DNA of 64,000 bases. It comes from Plasmodiophora brassicae. Lineage: Eukaryota; Endomyxa; Phytomyxea; Plasmodiophorida; Plasmodiophoridae. A program made the position numbers and the translations under genes. This document shows, in pieces, positions 20,384 through 32,139 of this stretch (positions are counted from its first letter, which is position 1; each line of letters opens with the position of its first letter). The stretch is taken from NCBI GenBank assembly GCA_039704465.1, contig JASFAU010000004.1, positions 1-64,000 on the forward strand, written 5' to 3'. The notes beneath the pieces were generated by a model, which saw only the letters and a program-made list of their open reading frames with translations, did not search any database and was not told the origin of the DNA.

Positions 20384-22177
20384 TCACAGGCTGCTCTCCG
20401 CCACGCTGTTCTGCAGCTTCAGGAGCATCCAGGGGCCATCGCCGTAATGCCACGTCTCCGTTGCCCAGACCGGGCGGCCGTCGTGCGTGTACATGACCAG
20501 GTTGCCGTCGCCCTGCATGACCAGGACGGCCGGCAGCTGCGCATTGGCCGGGCCGTTCCAGGACCAGACGGTCTGGCCGGCGCCCGTCACGACAGCCATG
20601 TTCGAGTTCGTGATCACGAAACGGCAGTCGGTGCCCCGGTTGGCCGTGTTCGTCGACCAGAACGCGTAGTCGCGCCCGCCGAGCTTGCCGAACTCGACCA
20701 GGTTGCAGTCGGGCTGCATGACCAACCTGTATCGTACGACCAGATCACGTCAGCAACGCCGTTAGACGAACGGGGGCGACCGCGCGGCTCACTTGTAATG
20801 CTGCGTGCCATGGTTGGGCAGGTTGATGATGTACTGTCCGGGCAGAAGCATCTGGCCCGTCTGGATCCGGTCGATGCCAGGGGCAACGGTCGCGTACGCG
20901 GGAGCCGGGGCCGCCGTCGGTGCCGCCGTCGCTGCTGGCGCCTTGGTCGACGCGTCGTTGCAGACGCCGACCGCCGCGCACGACTGCCCTTCGTGGCACT
21001 GCTCGTCGTACAGGCAGCGGTTGCACCCGGTCTTGGTCGGCACGCACGTGTTCGCCGTCGTCGTGCCGGCGAAGTTGGCGATGACGTAGGCGCGGGCCGC
21101 TTCGAGCGCGTCCAGGTTGTTGTGCAGCGCCTCGATCTGGGCGTTGTACGCGTTCTGGCGCGCGTTGATCCCGTCCTTGATCTTGGCGATGTACTGGTTC
21201 TGGTTGGCCAGGTCGGCGTTGGTCGACTCGAGCTTCGCCTGTAGCTGGGCGAGCTGCGCCTGCAGGTTGCGCAGGTCGACGTTGTCCTGGTCCAGCCTCT
21301 TCTGCAGAGCGGCCACGTTCGTCCCGAACTGTGCGAGGACGACACCGATCGCCTGGTCCAGCTCGGCGCAGTGTGCCTTCTCCTGTGCCATCTGCGCCTG
21401 GTGCTGCTGCATGCTGGCGGTCAGGCCATTGATCAGGGCCTGGAGCAGGTTCAGCAACTCAGTCTTGGTGGCGTTCTCCTTCGTCGGGTCCTCCGAGTCG
21501 TCCATTTCGTCGACGGCGTCGAGGATCTCGGCGACCTCGCCCGCCGCGTCCTCGTGCAACATCATGCCGCTCTCCCGGATGGCGATGAGCTCCAGCAGCG
21601 CCTCCTTGAACGTGATCTTGTCGAGCATCGCGATCAACGTCTGGATGGCCTTGATCGACGCCTGGTTGCCGCTGATCGAGTCGGCCAGCTGCTGCAGGTC
21701 GGTGGCGCACCGGGCGTCCGTCTGCTTCCGTTCGTTGTTCTTGGTGTCGATGTCCGCCTGCAGCACCTGGAGCTGGTGCTTGTCGTCGGCAAGCGCCGTC
21801 TGGGTCTTCTGCAGGCCGGCCTTGGCGGTGGCGATGTCGTTCGTCACCGCAACCTGCTGCTTCTGCAGGTCGGCGATGGAAGCCGTCGCCTTCGCGATGA
21901 GGGCCTGCTGCTGCGCGAGGAAGTCCTTCAGGGCGGCCCTGGCGTCGATCTCATCCTGGCGCAGGTCCGTCTCGAGCTGGTCCAGCTCGGCAATGATCTG
22001 GTTCTTGTCGCCGTCGGTGCTCGCGAGGTACTCGGCCGCTTCGCTGGACAGGTACGACGACCCGTACGTCTCGTCGAACGCGTCCAGGTCCTCCTCGTCG
22101 AAGCCGGACGCAATGGCAGTGCTAAGAAGCAGCAAGGCCAGGGCTGGCTGCAGCAGGCCGCAAGTCCACCGTCCCAT
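20384..22177 (-). CDS. Secreted coiled-coil protein with a C-terminal bulb-type (mannose-binding-like) lectin domain
   Basis: Two exons: 22177-20793 and 20726-20384, with a 66-nt GT-AG intron; the product is 575 residues. The ATG at 22177 is followed by a clear signal peptide (WTCGLLQPALALLLLSTAIA), so export is expected. Residues about 40-370 are heptad-rich coiled coil. A short Cys-rich knot follows (CVPTKTGCNRCLYDEQC), then a Pro/Ala/Thr linker. The lectin domain shows the family motif twice, MQPDCNLVEF and MQGDGNLVMY (QxDxNLVxY in typical members); Cys replaces the usual residue in the first, so one sugar site may be altered. The intron falls just before the first motif. Likely an extracellular or surface sugar-binding protein; the partner is unknown. 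Confidence 0.8.
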
Positions 22178-22691
22178 TCTACCTAAGGCGCTCGCTCTGG
22201 ACACCTCTGCCGGGCGAAGCGATTTCCGAAATGGCGGTTCGCACGCGAACCCGGGCCATTTGAAGCGGCCGCCTTCCTGTGACCTGTCACTCGCCGTGTC
22301 GTACGGGTCCGCCCGAGGCGTCGCGTCTGCGCTGATGCTCCTGTGGGCAGAAGACGGTCACAGTGCTGCATGAGCCATCACAGTGTAGTAGCTGCATTTG
22401 GGGCGGCCGCCGGTCACACAGGCAGCAGCATCTCAGCTACTATCCGCCTCGGAGGTGCCGGGCAATCCACGCGCGTAGGGCTGGCGGGCAGTGCCCTGTT
22501 GCTCGTAGGGGTCTCCAACAACGTCTGCGTGATATCTGGACCGGCATCGTCGTCGGTGGCGTACAGACGAGCAGGCGCCGCCCGCCGCCGCACGGACCTC
22601 GGCTCTGCGGCATTCGACGACGCCACTGCGATTGCGCTCGGCTGCACACGTTCGCGGCGCGTGACCAGCAGCTGCCCCCGTCTCCATCGCC

Positions 22692-24653
22692 ATGCTCAGC
22701 GTCGGTTGCCGGGTACGGCACACGAACGATGCCGATGCCAAGGGCACTGTCCGCTATGTCGGCCATGTTGGTCGTTCCCGGTCGCCGCCGTTCGGGCAGA
22801 CGTACTCACCTGGCGTCTTCGTAGGTGGAGGGGCGCCAGGGACAATGGATTGGTGTGGAGTGGGACGATCGCGCTCGAGGGCGCCACGATGGCTGCGTTG
22901 ATGGTCGTCGGTATTTCACCTGCGGGCGGTCGGCGGCCACCTTCGTGCGTCCTTCTCGGCTGTCGCCCGGGATAACGTTTGTCGACGCTCTGCGAAGGAA
23001 ATATGCGTCCGGTCTGTGCTCAAGAGTCTGCTGTCTGTGTGCCCCCAGCAAGCGTCTGACACCGGGGCACGCGTCTGATCAGGCCCTGCGGCCAAGGGCG
23101 CCCCTGCGCCTGAACCTGGTTCGGGCCTTGAAGTTGAATTCGTCGGTCTGCATCGCATCGTTGCCGTCTGGAGTGTCTCATGGAGGTTCTCACGAGCTGT
23201 ACGTCGTGCCAGGGGAGGCAGACGTGCTTGCGAAACAATCGCAGTTGCACCAACTGGCGTGTGTTTCGGTGCGCGCGTCGAACGTCGCCCGCGTTGACGA
23301 TGACATTGGGCAGCAGTGTCCCTGTACGTCGCTGGATTCCCACATATCGTCGTACTCGAATAACGCGCTGGTTTCGTGGTTAAGCACTGATCGAGGTCGA
23401 CTTGGAGGATACGCTGCTGGACGACTGGGAGCATATCGCGCGCGTGACTCGTCAAGTGCCCGGCATTCGCGAGCTGCGCCTTAGCAAGAATGCTCTACCG
23501 TCAACGATACCGCCCATGGGTGATGCATTCGCCCGGCTCGAGGTGCTCATGCTGAACGCCGTCGACAGCGCCTGGACGCTGGTGGGCACCACGCTCCCGA
23601 TATGTCGCACACTGGAGCTGACAGAATCTGAAACAGATTCTGTCACTGACGGGAGCGAACTGCTTGCCCAATTTACGAGAGCTGTTCCTCTGCGATAACG
23701 CCATTGACGACGCCGCGCTTGCCTCTGGCGGGCCGCTCCACCACCTACCTCGTTTGCGCAAACTGGACCTGTCCAGCAACCTCATCTCCGACTGGAACCA
23801 GTTGCACTGCCTCACCGACCTGCCAAGGTGACCACGCACCTACGTCGTATCTAAGGCCATGCTCCAATTTCATTCCTTGCTTGCTTCTGTGCAGTCTCAC
23901 CGATCTCTGTCTGGATCGGAATCGTTTGGCGCAAATACCCGTCGACAGCCGTGTCACGTTCCCGAATTTGGATACCCTGTCCATCTTCCGCAACGGATTC
24001 GCGTCCATCGAATCGTTCGCCGGCTTGCTGACCGCAACTCCAGCGCTCGTGTCCCTAAGGACGAACGGAAACCCGTTCGAAGACGTCGTTGGTATTCGGG
24101 TGGCCCGCTCTCAGTGTCGGTCTCTGTCTCGGTCCCAAGGAATACCGGCGCTGACCTATGGGCGTGGACAGTTATTGGCCTATTACCGCGGCTGACCACA
24201 CTGAATCGGAGCGAGATCGGGTACCGGGAACGTCAGGACGCGGAGATCGCATTCGTGCAACAGGCTGTCCTTCCCGGCAGTACGCGTCATTCGGCGCTGT
24301 CGGCCAAGTACGATATCGCCCCGAAACCAAAGCCGATGCCAGCTGCCACAAAGACGCTGCAGCTGACGTTCCGATGTGTGCCGCCAACATCAACTACGGC
24401 AAGCAACGCAGCCACGAAGAACATCCTGCCGAGCATGACCGTCCACCTGATTGCCCAGCTGTGCCGTCGCCTATTCGGTCTGAAACCGTCCGACCCGATC
24501 GACCTGTATTACCAATCCGCGGCGTCGTCATCGTCATCCTCCGGCCCCGATCGCGTTCTCCTGGACGACCCGCGCCAGGCCATCGCCACGTATGGCATCT
24601 GTGGACCTGGCGACATCACCGCTCACCTTCACCCTGGCCACTGTCCTAAATAA
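22692..24653 (+). CDS. TBCE: Tubulin-folding cofactor E (CAP-Gly, leucine-rich repeats, ubiquitin-like domain)
   Basis: Six exons: 22692-22766, 22825-23323, 23385-23581, 23637-23827, 23895-24091, 24172-24653. The CAP-Gly domain is rebuilt across intron 1 (GTVRYVGH then VEGRQGQWIGVEWDD). Leucine-rich repeats follow (LIEVDLEDTLLDDW, PNLRELFLCDNAI, RKLDLSSNLISDW, LTDLCLDRNRLAQIP, LVSLRTNGNPF), then LPRLTTLNRSEI and the C-terminal ubiquitin-like fold ending near 24650. This order matches TBCE, which with cofactors C and D assembles and takes apart alpha/beta-tubulin dimers. About 70 residues between the CAP-Gly and the first repeats (22990-23180) align with nothing and may hide another in-frame intron. 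Its end faces the deubiquitinase, 158 bp away. Confidence 0.9.
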
Positions 24654-24811
24654 CTATACTTGCGTTTCGCTCGTTCCGGACCCTCTCTTTCCGTTCAGCA
24701 CCTGCGACGATATGGCGCGTCTGCTTCTGGATACCCTTTGGACATCGGACAGTGCCCCCCGACGAACAGGAGGATCCGGCGCACGTCGTCTCCGTCGCGT
24801 ATGCACATAAT

Positions 24812-27721
24812 TTATCGTGACTTGGACGACCGGGAGCGCTTCGTCGCCACCTTGTTGAGGCAGGACTCCGCATCGACCAGGAGCGGGTACCTGGCCCTGG
24901 TGCCGGACGGCGCTCCGGAACGATCACCCAGCCGCTCCAGAAGTTCAGCGGTGACCAGGACGGGCACGAACGGCGCCGCTTCTGATGCGCCATTGCCATT
25001 GTCGTCGTCATCACCCGCTCTGCGCCCGCAAGCGGCACCCCGTTCCTCTTCCAGACGCCTGCGCTCCTCCTCGGCGTCCATCTCGGCGACCATCGTGAAC
25101 AGCGACGTGCCGACAAAGCCCACCTCGCCGTCCACGTCGTCGTCGTCGTCCCTCGGGCGCGCGCCCAGCAGACTGGCGTGGTCGTCGCGATCGACGACGA
25201 CAACGGTGCAGCCCAGAGTGACGCCCAGCGCGTCCAGCGCCCGCCCGTCGTCGTCAAAGACCGCGCCCGTCGCGCCCGACATGACGACCTGGCGATCGGC
25301 GGGCACGCCGAACTCCTGCTCGACGGCGCGCTTCAGCGAGACCAGCGACCAGGTCGTCGACACGGCCACCCATCGGGACGACTTCCGCCTCGGGCCACGC
25401 CACTGCACCTGGATCAGCCCTGGTGCACACACACACATTGAGAACCGGGGACTCGCCGTCAACGCGTCAGACGCCAAACCTGTCGTGTCGTGCTGCTCGT
25501 CGTCGACAGCGGTGGACGCCGACAACGGGACGGCATCGTACCGGCACGACGCGTCGTGGCACAGGTCCGGGTCGAACGTGCAGGCCACGGCCGCCCACTG
25601 CCGGGCGAGCCGCTCGCGCCCTTCCTCCCTGTTCGTCAGCGTCACGAACGCGGGCCGGGCCGAGCACCCGAACTGCTCGACGATGACGCCCCAGTCGTCG
25701 TCCGTCACGCCGACGACGCCGGCGTCCACCGGGTGAACGTCGGCGGCGCCGGGCGTGCGCACCCGGGGGCCCAGCAGGCCGTGCACACAGAACAGGGACG
25801 CGTCGACAGGGCCCGGGTGCGGGGCGCCCGTCACCGGCGCGTCCCCGCGTATCCAGGCCCGCATCGTCGTCAGCCAGGCGTACGGGACCAGGTACAGGCG
25901 CGCGATCGTCGGCGGCTGCTGCGACGGGAACGCCCGCGATCGCTTGGCGATGCCGCGCAGCCGGGCGACAACGTCGTCGTCCAGCCGGGCCCGCTTCTTG
26001 TTCTGCTTGCCCGGGCCGATCGTCGGCGGGTCGGCCGCCGCCGCCGCCGCCGACACCTCGGCGGCGCACTCCAGGCAGACCTGGGCGACGCCGACGCCGG
26101 CGTCGTGCTCGTACCGTTCGGCCAGGAAGGCCCAGGCGGGCCGGGGCACGCGCAGCATGTCGCGAAGGCGTCGCGGGTCCAGGCGCCCGTGCGCGTCGCA
26201 CAGCAACGACGCGTTGCGAATCGGGCGGCCGTCCTCCTGGCCGCGGACCCAGTCGTAGAGCCAGGACGCGTCCACCATCATGTCGTCGTCGCTGCCGTCG
26301 AACGACGCTTCAGGCGTTGTCGTCGTCGTCGCCGCCGCCGCCTTCTTCCCCGACTTCGACTTGGGCTTCGACGCGCGCTTAACGCACCGGCACAGGTCGA
26401 AGAAGGCGGCGATCTGGGCGCGCCGCTCGGTGATGAAGCGGACGCGTTGCGCGCGCCGCTCGGCGTCGACCTGCTTGGCCAGCAGGGCGGCGCGGTCGCC
26501 CTGGACGATCTCGTCGACGAGGCCGGGCGACGGCGTCGGGTGGCGCACGAGCGGGCGCCCCCGGCGGCTGTAGACGAGCATGTAGGCCGTGTCGGACGAG
26601 ATGCGGGTCGTCGCCGCCGACCGCACCAGCTGGCCCGGGCCGATCTCGGCGTCGTTCAGGTTGTACCAGCGGCCCGTGTGCTCGTCCCTGACCTCGGCGA
26701 CGTAGTGCCCCGAGTGGGCCGACTCGCCGGCGTGCAGGATGACGGCCGTCAGGTCGTACAGGCGCACGTCGTCGTCGTCGTCGCGTTCGAACGCGAGTGC
26801 CAGGGGGATGTCGACGGCGACGTGCAGCTTGACCTTGGCGTGCGCCTTGCGGTTGTAGACGAAGCGCAGGAGCTGGATGTGGAGGATCGGCGGCAGGTCG
26901 TGCAATTGCAGGCGCCGCTCGGCGTTGCACTTGGCGTTGCAGACGGCGCAGCTGTACCGGTTGCCGCCGGACAGGCGCTCGGTGCCCAGGTACGCCGCCA
27001 GGCACGCGTCGATGGCGAACCGGGTCGGGCTGATCGGCAGGCAGATCTCGGTGAACGTCTCGCGGCGCCCCGTCTGCGTCGTGTGGCAGCGCAGGCAGCG
27101 CGTCGAGTGGGACGCGACGCCCTGGAACTGGGCGCCCACGTCGTTCATCGTCAGGCGCACGAACGTCAGCAGCAGGTGGGTGAACTCCTGCACGTCCTGT
27201 TGCCGGTCGACGCGCAGGCCAAGCGCCACGATCAGCGGGGTCGGGTCGACGCGGCCGCCCGTCGGCGTGCACTGCAGCCGGGCGAACAGGCGCTGCATGC
27301 CGCAGAGGACGCGGTCGTCGCCCCGATAGTCGTAGAGCGTCTGGCGGAACGTCGTGTTGAAGTACAGGCACTGCATGAAGACGTTGAAGAAGCAGGTGGC
27401 GCCGAGGTTGACCAGGCCGCGCACCGGTCCCGCGAGCTGGTCGGCGGCACCGGCGCTGGTGGTGGTGGTGTCCAGGTCCGGTGCCGGCGCCTGGACGGCG
27501 ATGGCGCGCCAGAACGGCGACGATTTCATGCCGTGCTTGACGCGCTCGACGCAGTTCGGGTGGTCGGTGCAGACGCGCCCCTTCCAGTTCGGGTTGCAGC
27601 GCGGCCGGTCCAGGTTGAACACGCGGCGCGCGTCGACGACCGCGAGCGGCGACGGGCGCTTGTCGCCGACGACGCTGCCCGGCGGCGCCGCCGCGTCATC
27701 GCCGCCGTCGGTGTCGCGCAT
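24812..27721 (-). CDS. USP48: Ubiquitin carboxyl-terminal hydrolase of the USP48/UBP26 type
   Basis: A 969-residue frame starts at the ATG at 27721; the frame stays open further upstream, but that part is low-complexity. The catalytic Cys box GLVNLGATCFFNVFMQCL has C109, ALGLRVDRQQDVQEF follows, paired CxxC motifs lie near residues 208-263, and the His box HAGESAHSGHYVAEV has H338, followed by WYNLNDAEI. The close match to plant UBP26 and animal USP48, both nuclear enzymes that remove ubiquitin from histones, comes from this block. A middle region carries W-rich DUSP-like segments, and residues near 820-870 look ubiquitin-like. Acidic and Ala runs interrupt the protein. An in-frame 60-nt stretch (25420-25479) has GT-AG ends and a TG repeat and may be an intron; removing it gives HDTTGLIQVQW. 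Confidence 0.9.
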   Translation of the reverse strand: MRDTDGGDDAAAPPGSVVGDKRPSPLAVVDARRVFNLDRPRCNPNWKGRVCTDHPNCVERVKHGMKSSPFWRAIAVQAPAPDLDTTTTSAGAADQLAGPVRGLVNLGATCFFNVFMQCLYFNTTFRQTLYDYRGDDRVLCGMQRLFARLQCTPTGGRVDPTPLIVALGLRVDRQQDVQEFTHLLLTFVRLTMNDVGAQFQGVASHSTRCLRCHTTQTGRRETFTEICLPISPTRFAIDACLAAYLGTERLSGGNRYSCAVCNAKCNAERRLQLHDLPPILHIQLLRFVYNRKAHAKVKLHVAVDIPLALAFERDDDDDVRLYDLTAVILHAGESAHSGHYVAEVRDEHTGRWYNLNDAEIGPGQLVRSAATTRISSDTAYMLVYSRRGRPLVRHPTPSPGLVDEIVQGDRAALLAKQVDAERRAQRVRFITERRAQIAAFFDLCRCVKRASKPKSKSGKKAAAATTTTTPEASFDGSDDDMMVDASWLYDWVRGQEDGRPIRNASLLCDAHGRLDPRRLRDMLRVPRPAWAFLAERYEHDAGVGVAQVCLECAAEVSAAAAAADPPTIGPGKQNKKRARLDDDVVARLRGIAKRSRAFPSQQPPTIARLYLVPYAWLTTMRAWIRGDAPVTGAPHPGPVDASLFCVHGLLGPRVRTPGAADVHPVDAGVVGVTDDDWGVIVEQFGCSARPAFVTLTNREEGRERLARQWAAVACTFDPDLCHDASCRYDAVPLSASTAVDDEQHDTTGLASDALTASPRFSMCVCAPGLIQVQWRGPRRKSSRWVAVSTTWSLVSLKRAVEQEFGVPADRQVVMSGATGAVFDDDGRALDALGVTLGCTVVVVDRDDHASLLGARPRDDDDDVDGEVGFVGTSLFTMVAEMDAEEERRRLEEERGAACGRRAGDDDDNGNGASEAAPFVPVLVTAELLERLGDRSGAPSGTRARYPLLVDAESCLNKVATKRSRSSKSR

Positions 27722-29500
27722 TGGCGGCGGCGGCGGCGGTCGGCGTGGGGCGCACTGACGGACCAGATCGAGCTGCAGACGGAACTGCGCGGCGACGACG
27801 CCACGACAACGCCAACCCCGCCCAGACCGGCAACACGGCGCGCACGCACTCTCTTCCGATTCGTCACGCGCCGCCGCCGCCCCCGGACGCCCCGGCGAAC
27901 GTCTTAATACCACGCGAGCGGCGTGTGGTTCATGCGACGCCTCTGGAGGCGGTCGGGCGGCCCCCCGCCTTCTTGACCTTGGGGCTCCCGAATTCGACAG
28001 CAACCGAATAAGACGGGTGCGGCGATGGTCGGCGACCTTCGGGTATTGGCGGGCAGCGCTGGGCCAGCGAGCCCTCGTCGCGGCAGCCATTGCGCGGTCG
28101 TTAACGACCAGGGTTTGGATGCAGGACCGGTATTTCGACACGGAACGTTCCTTACTCTGACATGTTCGACACACCATCCTCCCGAATGCGCCGACGAAGA
28201 CGGTGGTCGGCGCAGTCGGGCAGATTGTGTGTCGGGCGTCCCAGAGCAAGCAACACGCCCCGTGGACCTGAGAAAAGGCGGCGCGTGACCATCACAGACA
28301 GTCAATTGTATGTAGTATCGGGTTGAGATCATTTCGGAAGACGGTGCGACGGGTGCGGCGATCGCGCTCAAGGCGGAGGACGTCGGTGTGAGATCGATCG
28401 TCCCTCACATGAAGGCCTAGAACGAGGAGAGTGTCCAGCGGAGGGAGAAGATCGGGTTCATTCGTGAATCCTTGTACGAGCGTTTGGAGGACGTAGTGTG
28501 GACTGTGGAGTCCACAGTCGGCTACACGTGCTCGAAAGCAATCCCCGCGGCGCGTGACCATCACAGACGCTGCCCGGGGCCCGCGAACGCGACGCGACTG
28601 GACCACCTATTGCGATCTACCTTGTCAATGCCCACCTGTGCACGAACCTGCGCGCCACGTTTGCGGAGCTCGAGCGTGGTGTTGATGCGCAGGACGCGTG
28701 GAAGGCTCGGTTGCTCGCAGTACCTGTCGTGCACTCCTTCGTATATGGAACGGAGGCTCCTGTACGCGTACAGTGATGCTCGCATGACGCGTCATGTTGC
28801 TACTCTCTGACAGGCGCGGCGGTGGCCAAGCGCACCTGGACGAACCGTCAACCGTTTTGGGCCAACAGCTGAACTTGAACAACTCTGGGAACCAAAAGTG
28901 TGCATTGGCTCAGGTACGGCACACAGACACGGCGCTATCCCGTTGTGCTGGTTCGGTGCCCATGTTACCGCCCATATCTGGGCCACATATCGCCATGGAA
29001 CAGCATGGAACACATTGTCCGATAATGTAAACTGTCTGTACCTGTTCAACCCGGGGTACGGGCCGCAGCGTGCACCCAGGTGTGCACCGATACGGTGGGG
29101 TGCGGTGTACGAAATCAAACGGGTAGCGGCGCTGTTCGCGCTCGCGGTCTGTCCACAGGTATCACCCTATCCTGGAGCCGGTAGAGACACGTGGGCTATG
29201 GGTCGCCCACGCTAGTTAAGTGGCGGATGATATCACCGGGGAGGGAGGGGAGAGGGGCGCCCAAACCCCTGCGATTCCGGTCATAAAGCTGGCACGACAC
29301 TAAGGCCAGTACGGTATTCGTATGCCGGGGCCACGCTCCACTGCAATCTTATTACATGGCGCAACTGCCCCTGAAATGACTCCTGTGATGATGCTGGCCA
29401 ACTCGACCGGTTCTTGTTGTCCTTTATGCAAATGATGCCCCTGTACGCGTACAGCGACAATTGTCAGTGGTGGCCTGCACACCGCTGCGTTGATTCCCAA
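27722..29500. other. Stretch with no supported gene upstream of the deubiquitinase
   Basis: Frames here are short or Arg/Pro/Ser-rich and lack domains. A phrase of about 22 bp ending 'gcgtgaccatcacagac' occurs at 28283-28302 and again near 28548-28567. From about 29530 to 29640 a plus-strand frame (including HVEVEHFDAEEHLAPELTTI) looks coding and may be an upstream exon of the next gene, but I could not join it confidently. Confidence 0.4.
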
Positions 29501-30110
29501 CGTCGTATATAGTACCTCGGTCTTTACTCGCGAACACCGCTACCGGGGAACTGGCGACGAATTCCACGCCGCACGTCGAGGTTGAGCATTTCGACGCGGA
29601 AGAACATCTTGCACCCGAGTTGACCACGATCAAGCATGGTATTCTTGTTTCGTTTCGGGCTACCGTTGGTTTAGCCAACATGGGGTGCGCGCGGTACCTA
29701 CCCCATCTATGGTCGAATCGACTGGTACTGATAGGACTGATAGCAGTCATGCTGTCAGGTCGTCAGCAATGCCGTTCGACAGCGTCCTGGTACCCGACAA
29801 TGACGTCGCTCGGGCCTGCCAATCGACGACCCGAAACGGCAATACCTCTCCGCGTCTCTGTGCCGCCTTTACTAACGACGTCGCGCCGATGCCGTTCGTC
29901 TTCGGGAGGCCGCCGTTCCACATCGTCACGCGTATCGTCAGCACGTGATCACCACCAACGACAGGATATCGTCAGCGTGGACGACTGGTCATCCGACATC
30001 GTTGCCCCCAGTCGACGGAACGATGACTTCCGATCTACGTGTAGGTGTCGCAGCCCTGCTATGCCGATACCCAACGTCCTAACCTTTACTGTTGAACGGC
30101 AGCACTGCAG

Positions 30111-32118
30111 GTGCGGGTCGAGCTTCAGGAACTGTGCCAGAAGCCGTTAGCGGAGATGGCCGCCGACGCATTCGATCTGCTGGACAGAACGGTCGACACC
30201 ATCCCACTGGTCGTCCTGCGCCTGTCCCTGCAGTCGATCCTCGCCGTCGTCAGGCTTTGCTACGCGTCGCCGACCGCGAACGAACCGTTCTGCTCGTTGC
30301 ACCAGCGCGCCCAGCAGCACCTGTATGTCGCCGTTATAGATTCGCACATTTCTCGGTACTGACAATGTCGAAGGGATGCCGCGAACGCCGACCTGACGGT
30401 CCTGAAGCAGGAGCTGGTCGACCAGGTTCGCGAGCTGGATGCACTACGAACGCAGGTGGCGTTACTGTCGGGCGTGAACAGTCGCCTGGAAACGGAGCTT
30501 CAGGGGGAGCAGCGCCGCTGCAAGGTCGTCGAACGGAAAGCAATGATGGTGGCCGAGCACCTGCGATCGACCCGGGCGGAATGTAACCGCCTGACAATGC
30601 TGGCGGACACGTTGGCAACGCGATGCGACTCGGCGGTCGCCAGCGACGATCGGCACGCGAAGGAGCACGAAGGGCGGGTCCGGGACCTGCAAGACAAACT
30701 CCAGTCGGTCCAGGTCGAAGTGGACGCCGACAGGCGTAACGGGACGGATCAGGCGGCGCGGATCGCCGCTCTGGATAATGAAAACGCTCGCCTGGGCGTC
30801 GAGGTCGACGTTCTGCGGACGGCCATCGACGCGATGGCCAGCAGCGTTCGAGACGCCGCCCACGATGGTGATACCGACCGCCTGGCTGCCATTATCGACG
30901 GCATCAGCGCCACCGCTAAACGCGGCCCTAAACGTGCCCTGGGCACCGGTGACGATGTTCCCGTGTTCTTACGGTACGCCCCATATGCTATTCGCGAACG
31001 CTGCGCGCTGGTACTGAGCACACGACGAGCAGGTACGACGGATGGGTCCCGTACTGCCCTATACCGAAGGACGCTGTCAAGGCGGCCTGTAAGCGAGTCT
31101 GGGCACTGAAGACCGGATGCCCAAACACGCTTGCCGACGTGTTCCATACGTACATGATCCGGAAGGAGCCCGACACGCGCAAGGTCAGATCCGCGAACGA
31201 ACGCTGATATGCAACCGAGGTGACGACGCGTGTCGTGGGCTTATGCTGCAGAGGTGCGAGTTCGTGTACAATTTCGTCGACGAACTGGAGCGCTATGCGC
31301 CGACCGATGTCGAATGCGACCTATTCCGCCGGGTCCTGTTCCAGGAACTCTCCGAGGGTCGGGCCCCTGCCCGCACACACTCTGCACGGTCACCTGACGC
31401 TTGCCCCAGATATCATCGAAGAGCAGGAGCTGATGGCATCCGAACGTAGGGCGCGTACATTATCTGCCTTGCCCGGAATGTGCTAACCGTCCAGTGCAGT
31501 GGAGCGATGCCTGCGCCTATGTGCGAGCAATGGCATCGTCGAGACGGATATGTTCATCGACGCGATTCGGTTGTTCTTCCCCGACAAGACGGATGCGCGC
31601 CTGGCGGATCTGCGCGAACTGGTCGAGAACGACGCCACAAAGAACGGCAGCGTCCAGATCGACCGGCTCCTGCCCAGTGATGACACTCATCAGTCGCCGT
31701 TCCTCGACCGGGCACGTTGCCAGCTCGTGTAAGCAGCGTCGAGTCCGTTCGGAATGACCTCAACTGTCTAACGCGGCATGGAAGAACGGAGGTCGTCGAG
31801 TTCCGCGCATCCATCGAGAAAGCGCTATGGGGATGTGCCGACACAGAGGGCGGCCGTGCTGCCAGACTGACCTGCGAAGACGCGCGGAAAGCGTTACGAC
31901 AAGTGGAGCCTCATTACACCGCCAAAGAGGTCGACGATATGATCGCGCGCGGGCTGGGCACCGACAACGCGGACGCCATTGACCTGCAGGCCTTCCTCAA
32001 ACGGTTGTTGTCGTCGGGAAGTCTGATGGCACCCAGACGGTTGTACAAAAAGGGTGCGGCCGTCGACGAGACCGTCCAGGAAGTCCTACATCGGCAGCAA
32101 GCAGCAGAATATTCATGA
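30111..32118 (+). CDS. TSNAXIP1-like coiled-coil protein with EF-hand-like C terminus (5' end incomplete)
   Basis: Seven exons: 30111-30322, 30374-30973, 31033-31183, 31252-31357, 31410-31445, 31500-31726, 31792-32118, all phase-consistent. Introns are 51-68 nt; CTAAC branch-like sites are seen in at least two and also just before 30111. The long second exon is heptad-rich coiled coil (residues such as LKQELVDQVRELDALRTQV). The third splice rebuilds VPVFLRYDGWVP, matching the FLR(Y/W)EG segment of translin-associated factor X-interacting protein 1. The rest carries helical, EF-hand-like pairs (TAKEVDDMIARGLGTDNADA) without an obvious canonical calcium loop. Relatives occur mainly in ciliated organisms. 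First exon(s) with the start ATG are missing, probably within 29.5-30.1 kb. Confidence 0.7.
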
Positions 32119-32139
32119 CGCAGTATAACGCATAATACA

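Noticed and set aside
25490..27907. Very long plus-strand open frame opposite the deubiquitinase (about 800 codons)
   Set aside because: It is the antisense shadow of a GC-rich coding exon: Arg/Ala/Val/Gly-rich, no domains, while the minus strand carries clear catalytic boxes.
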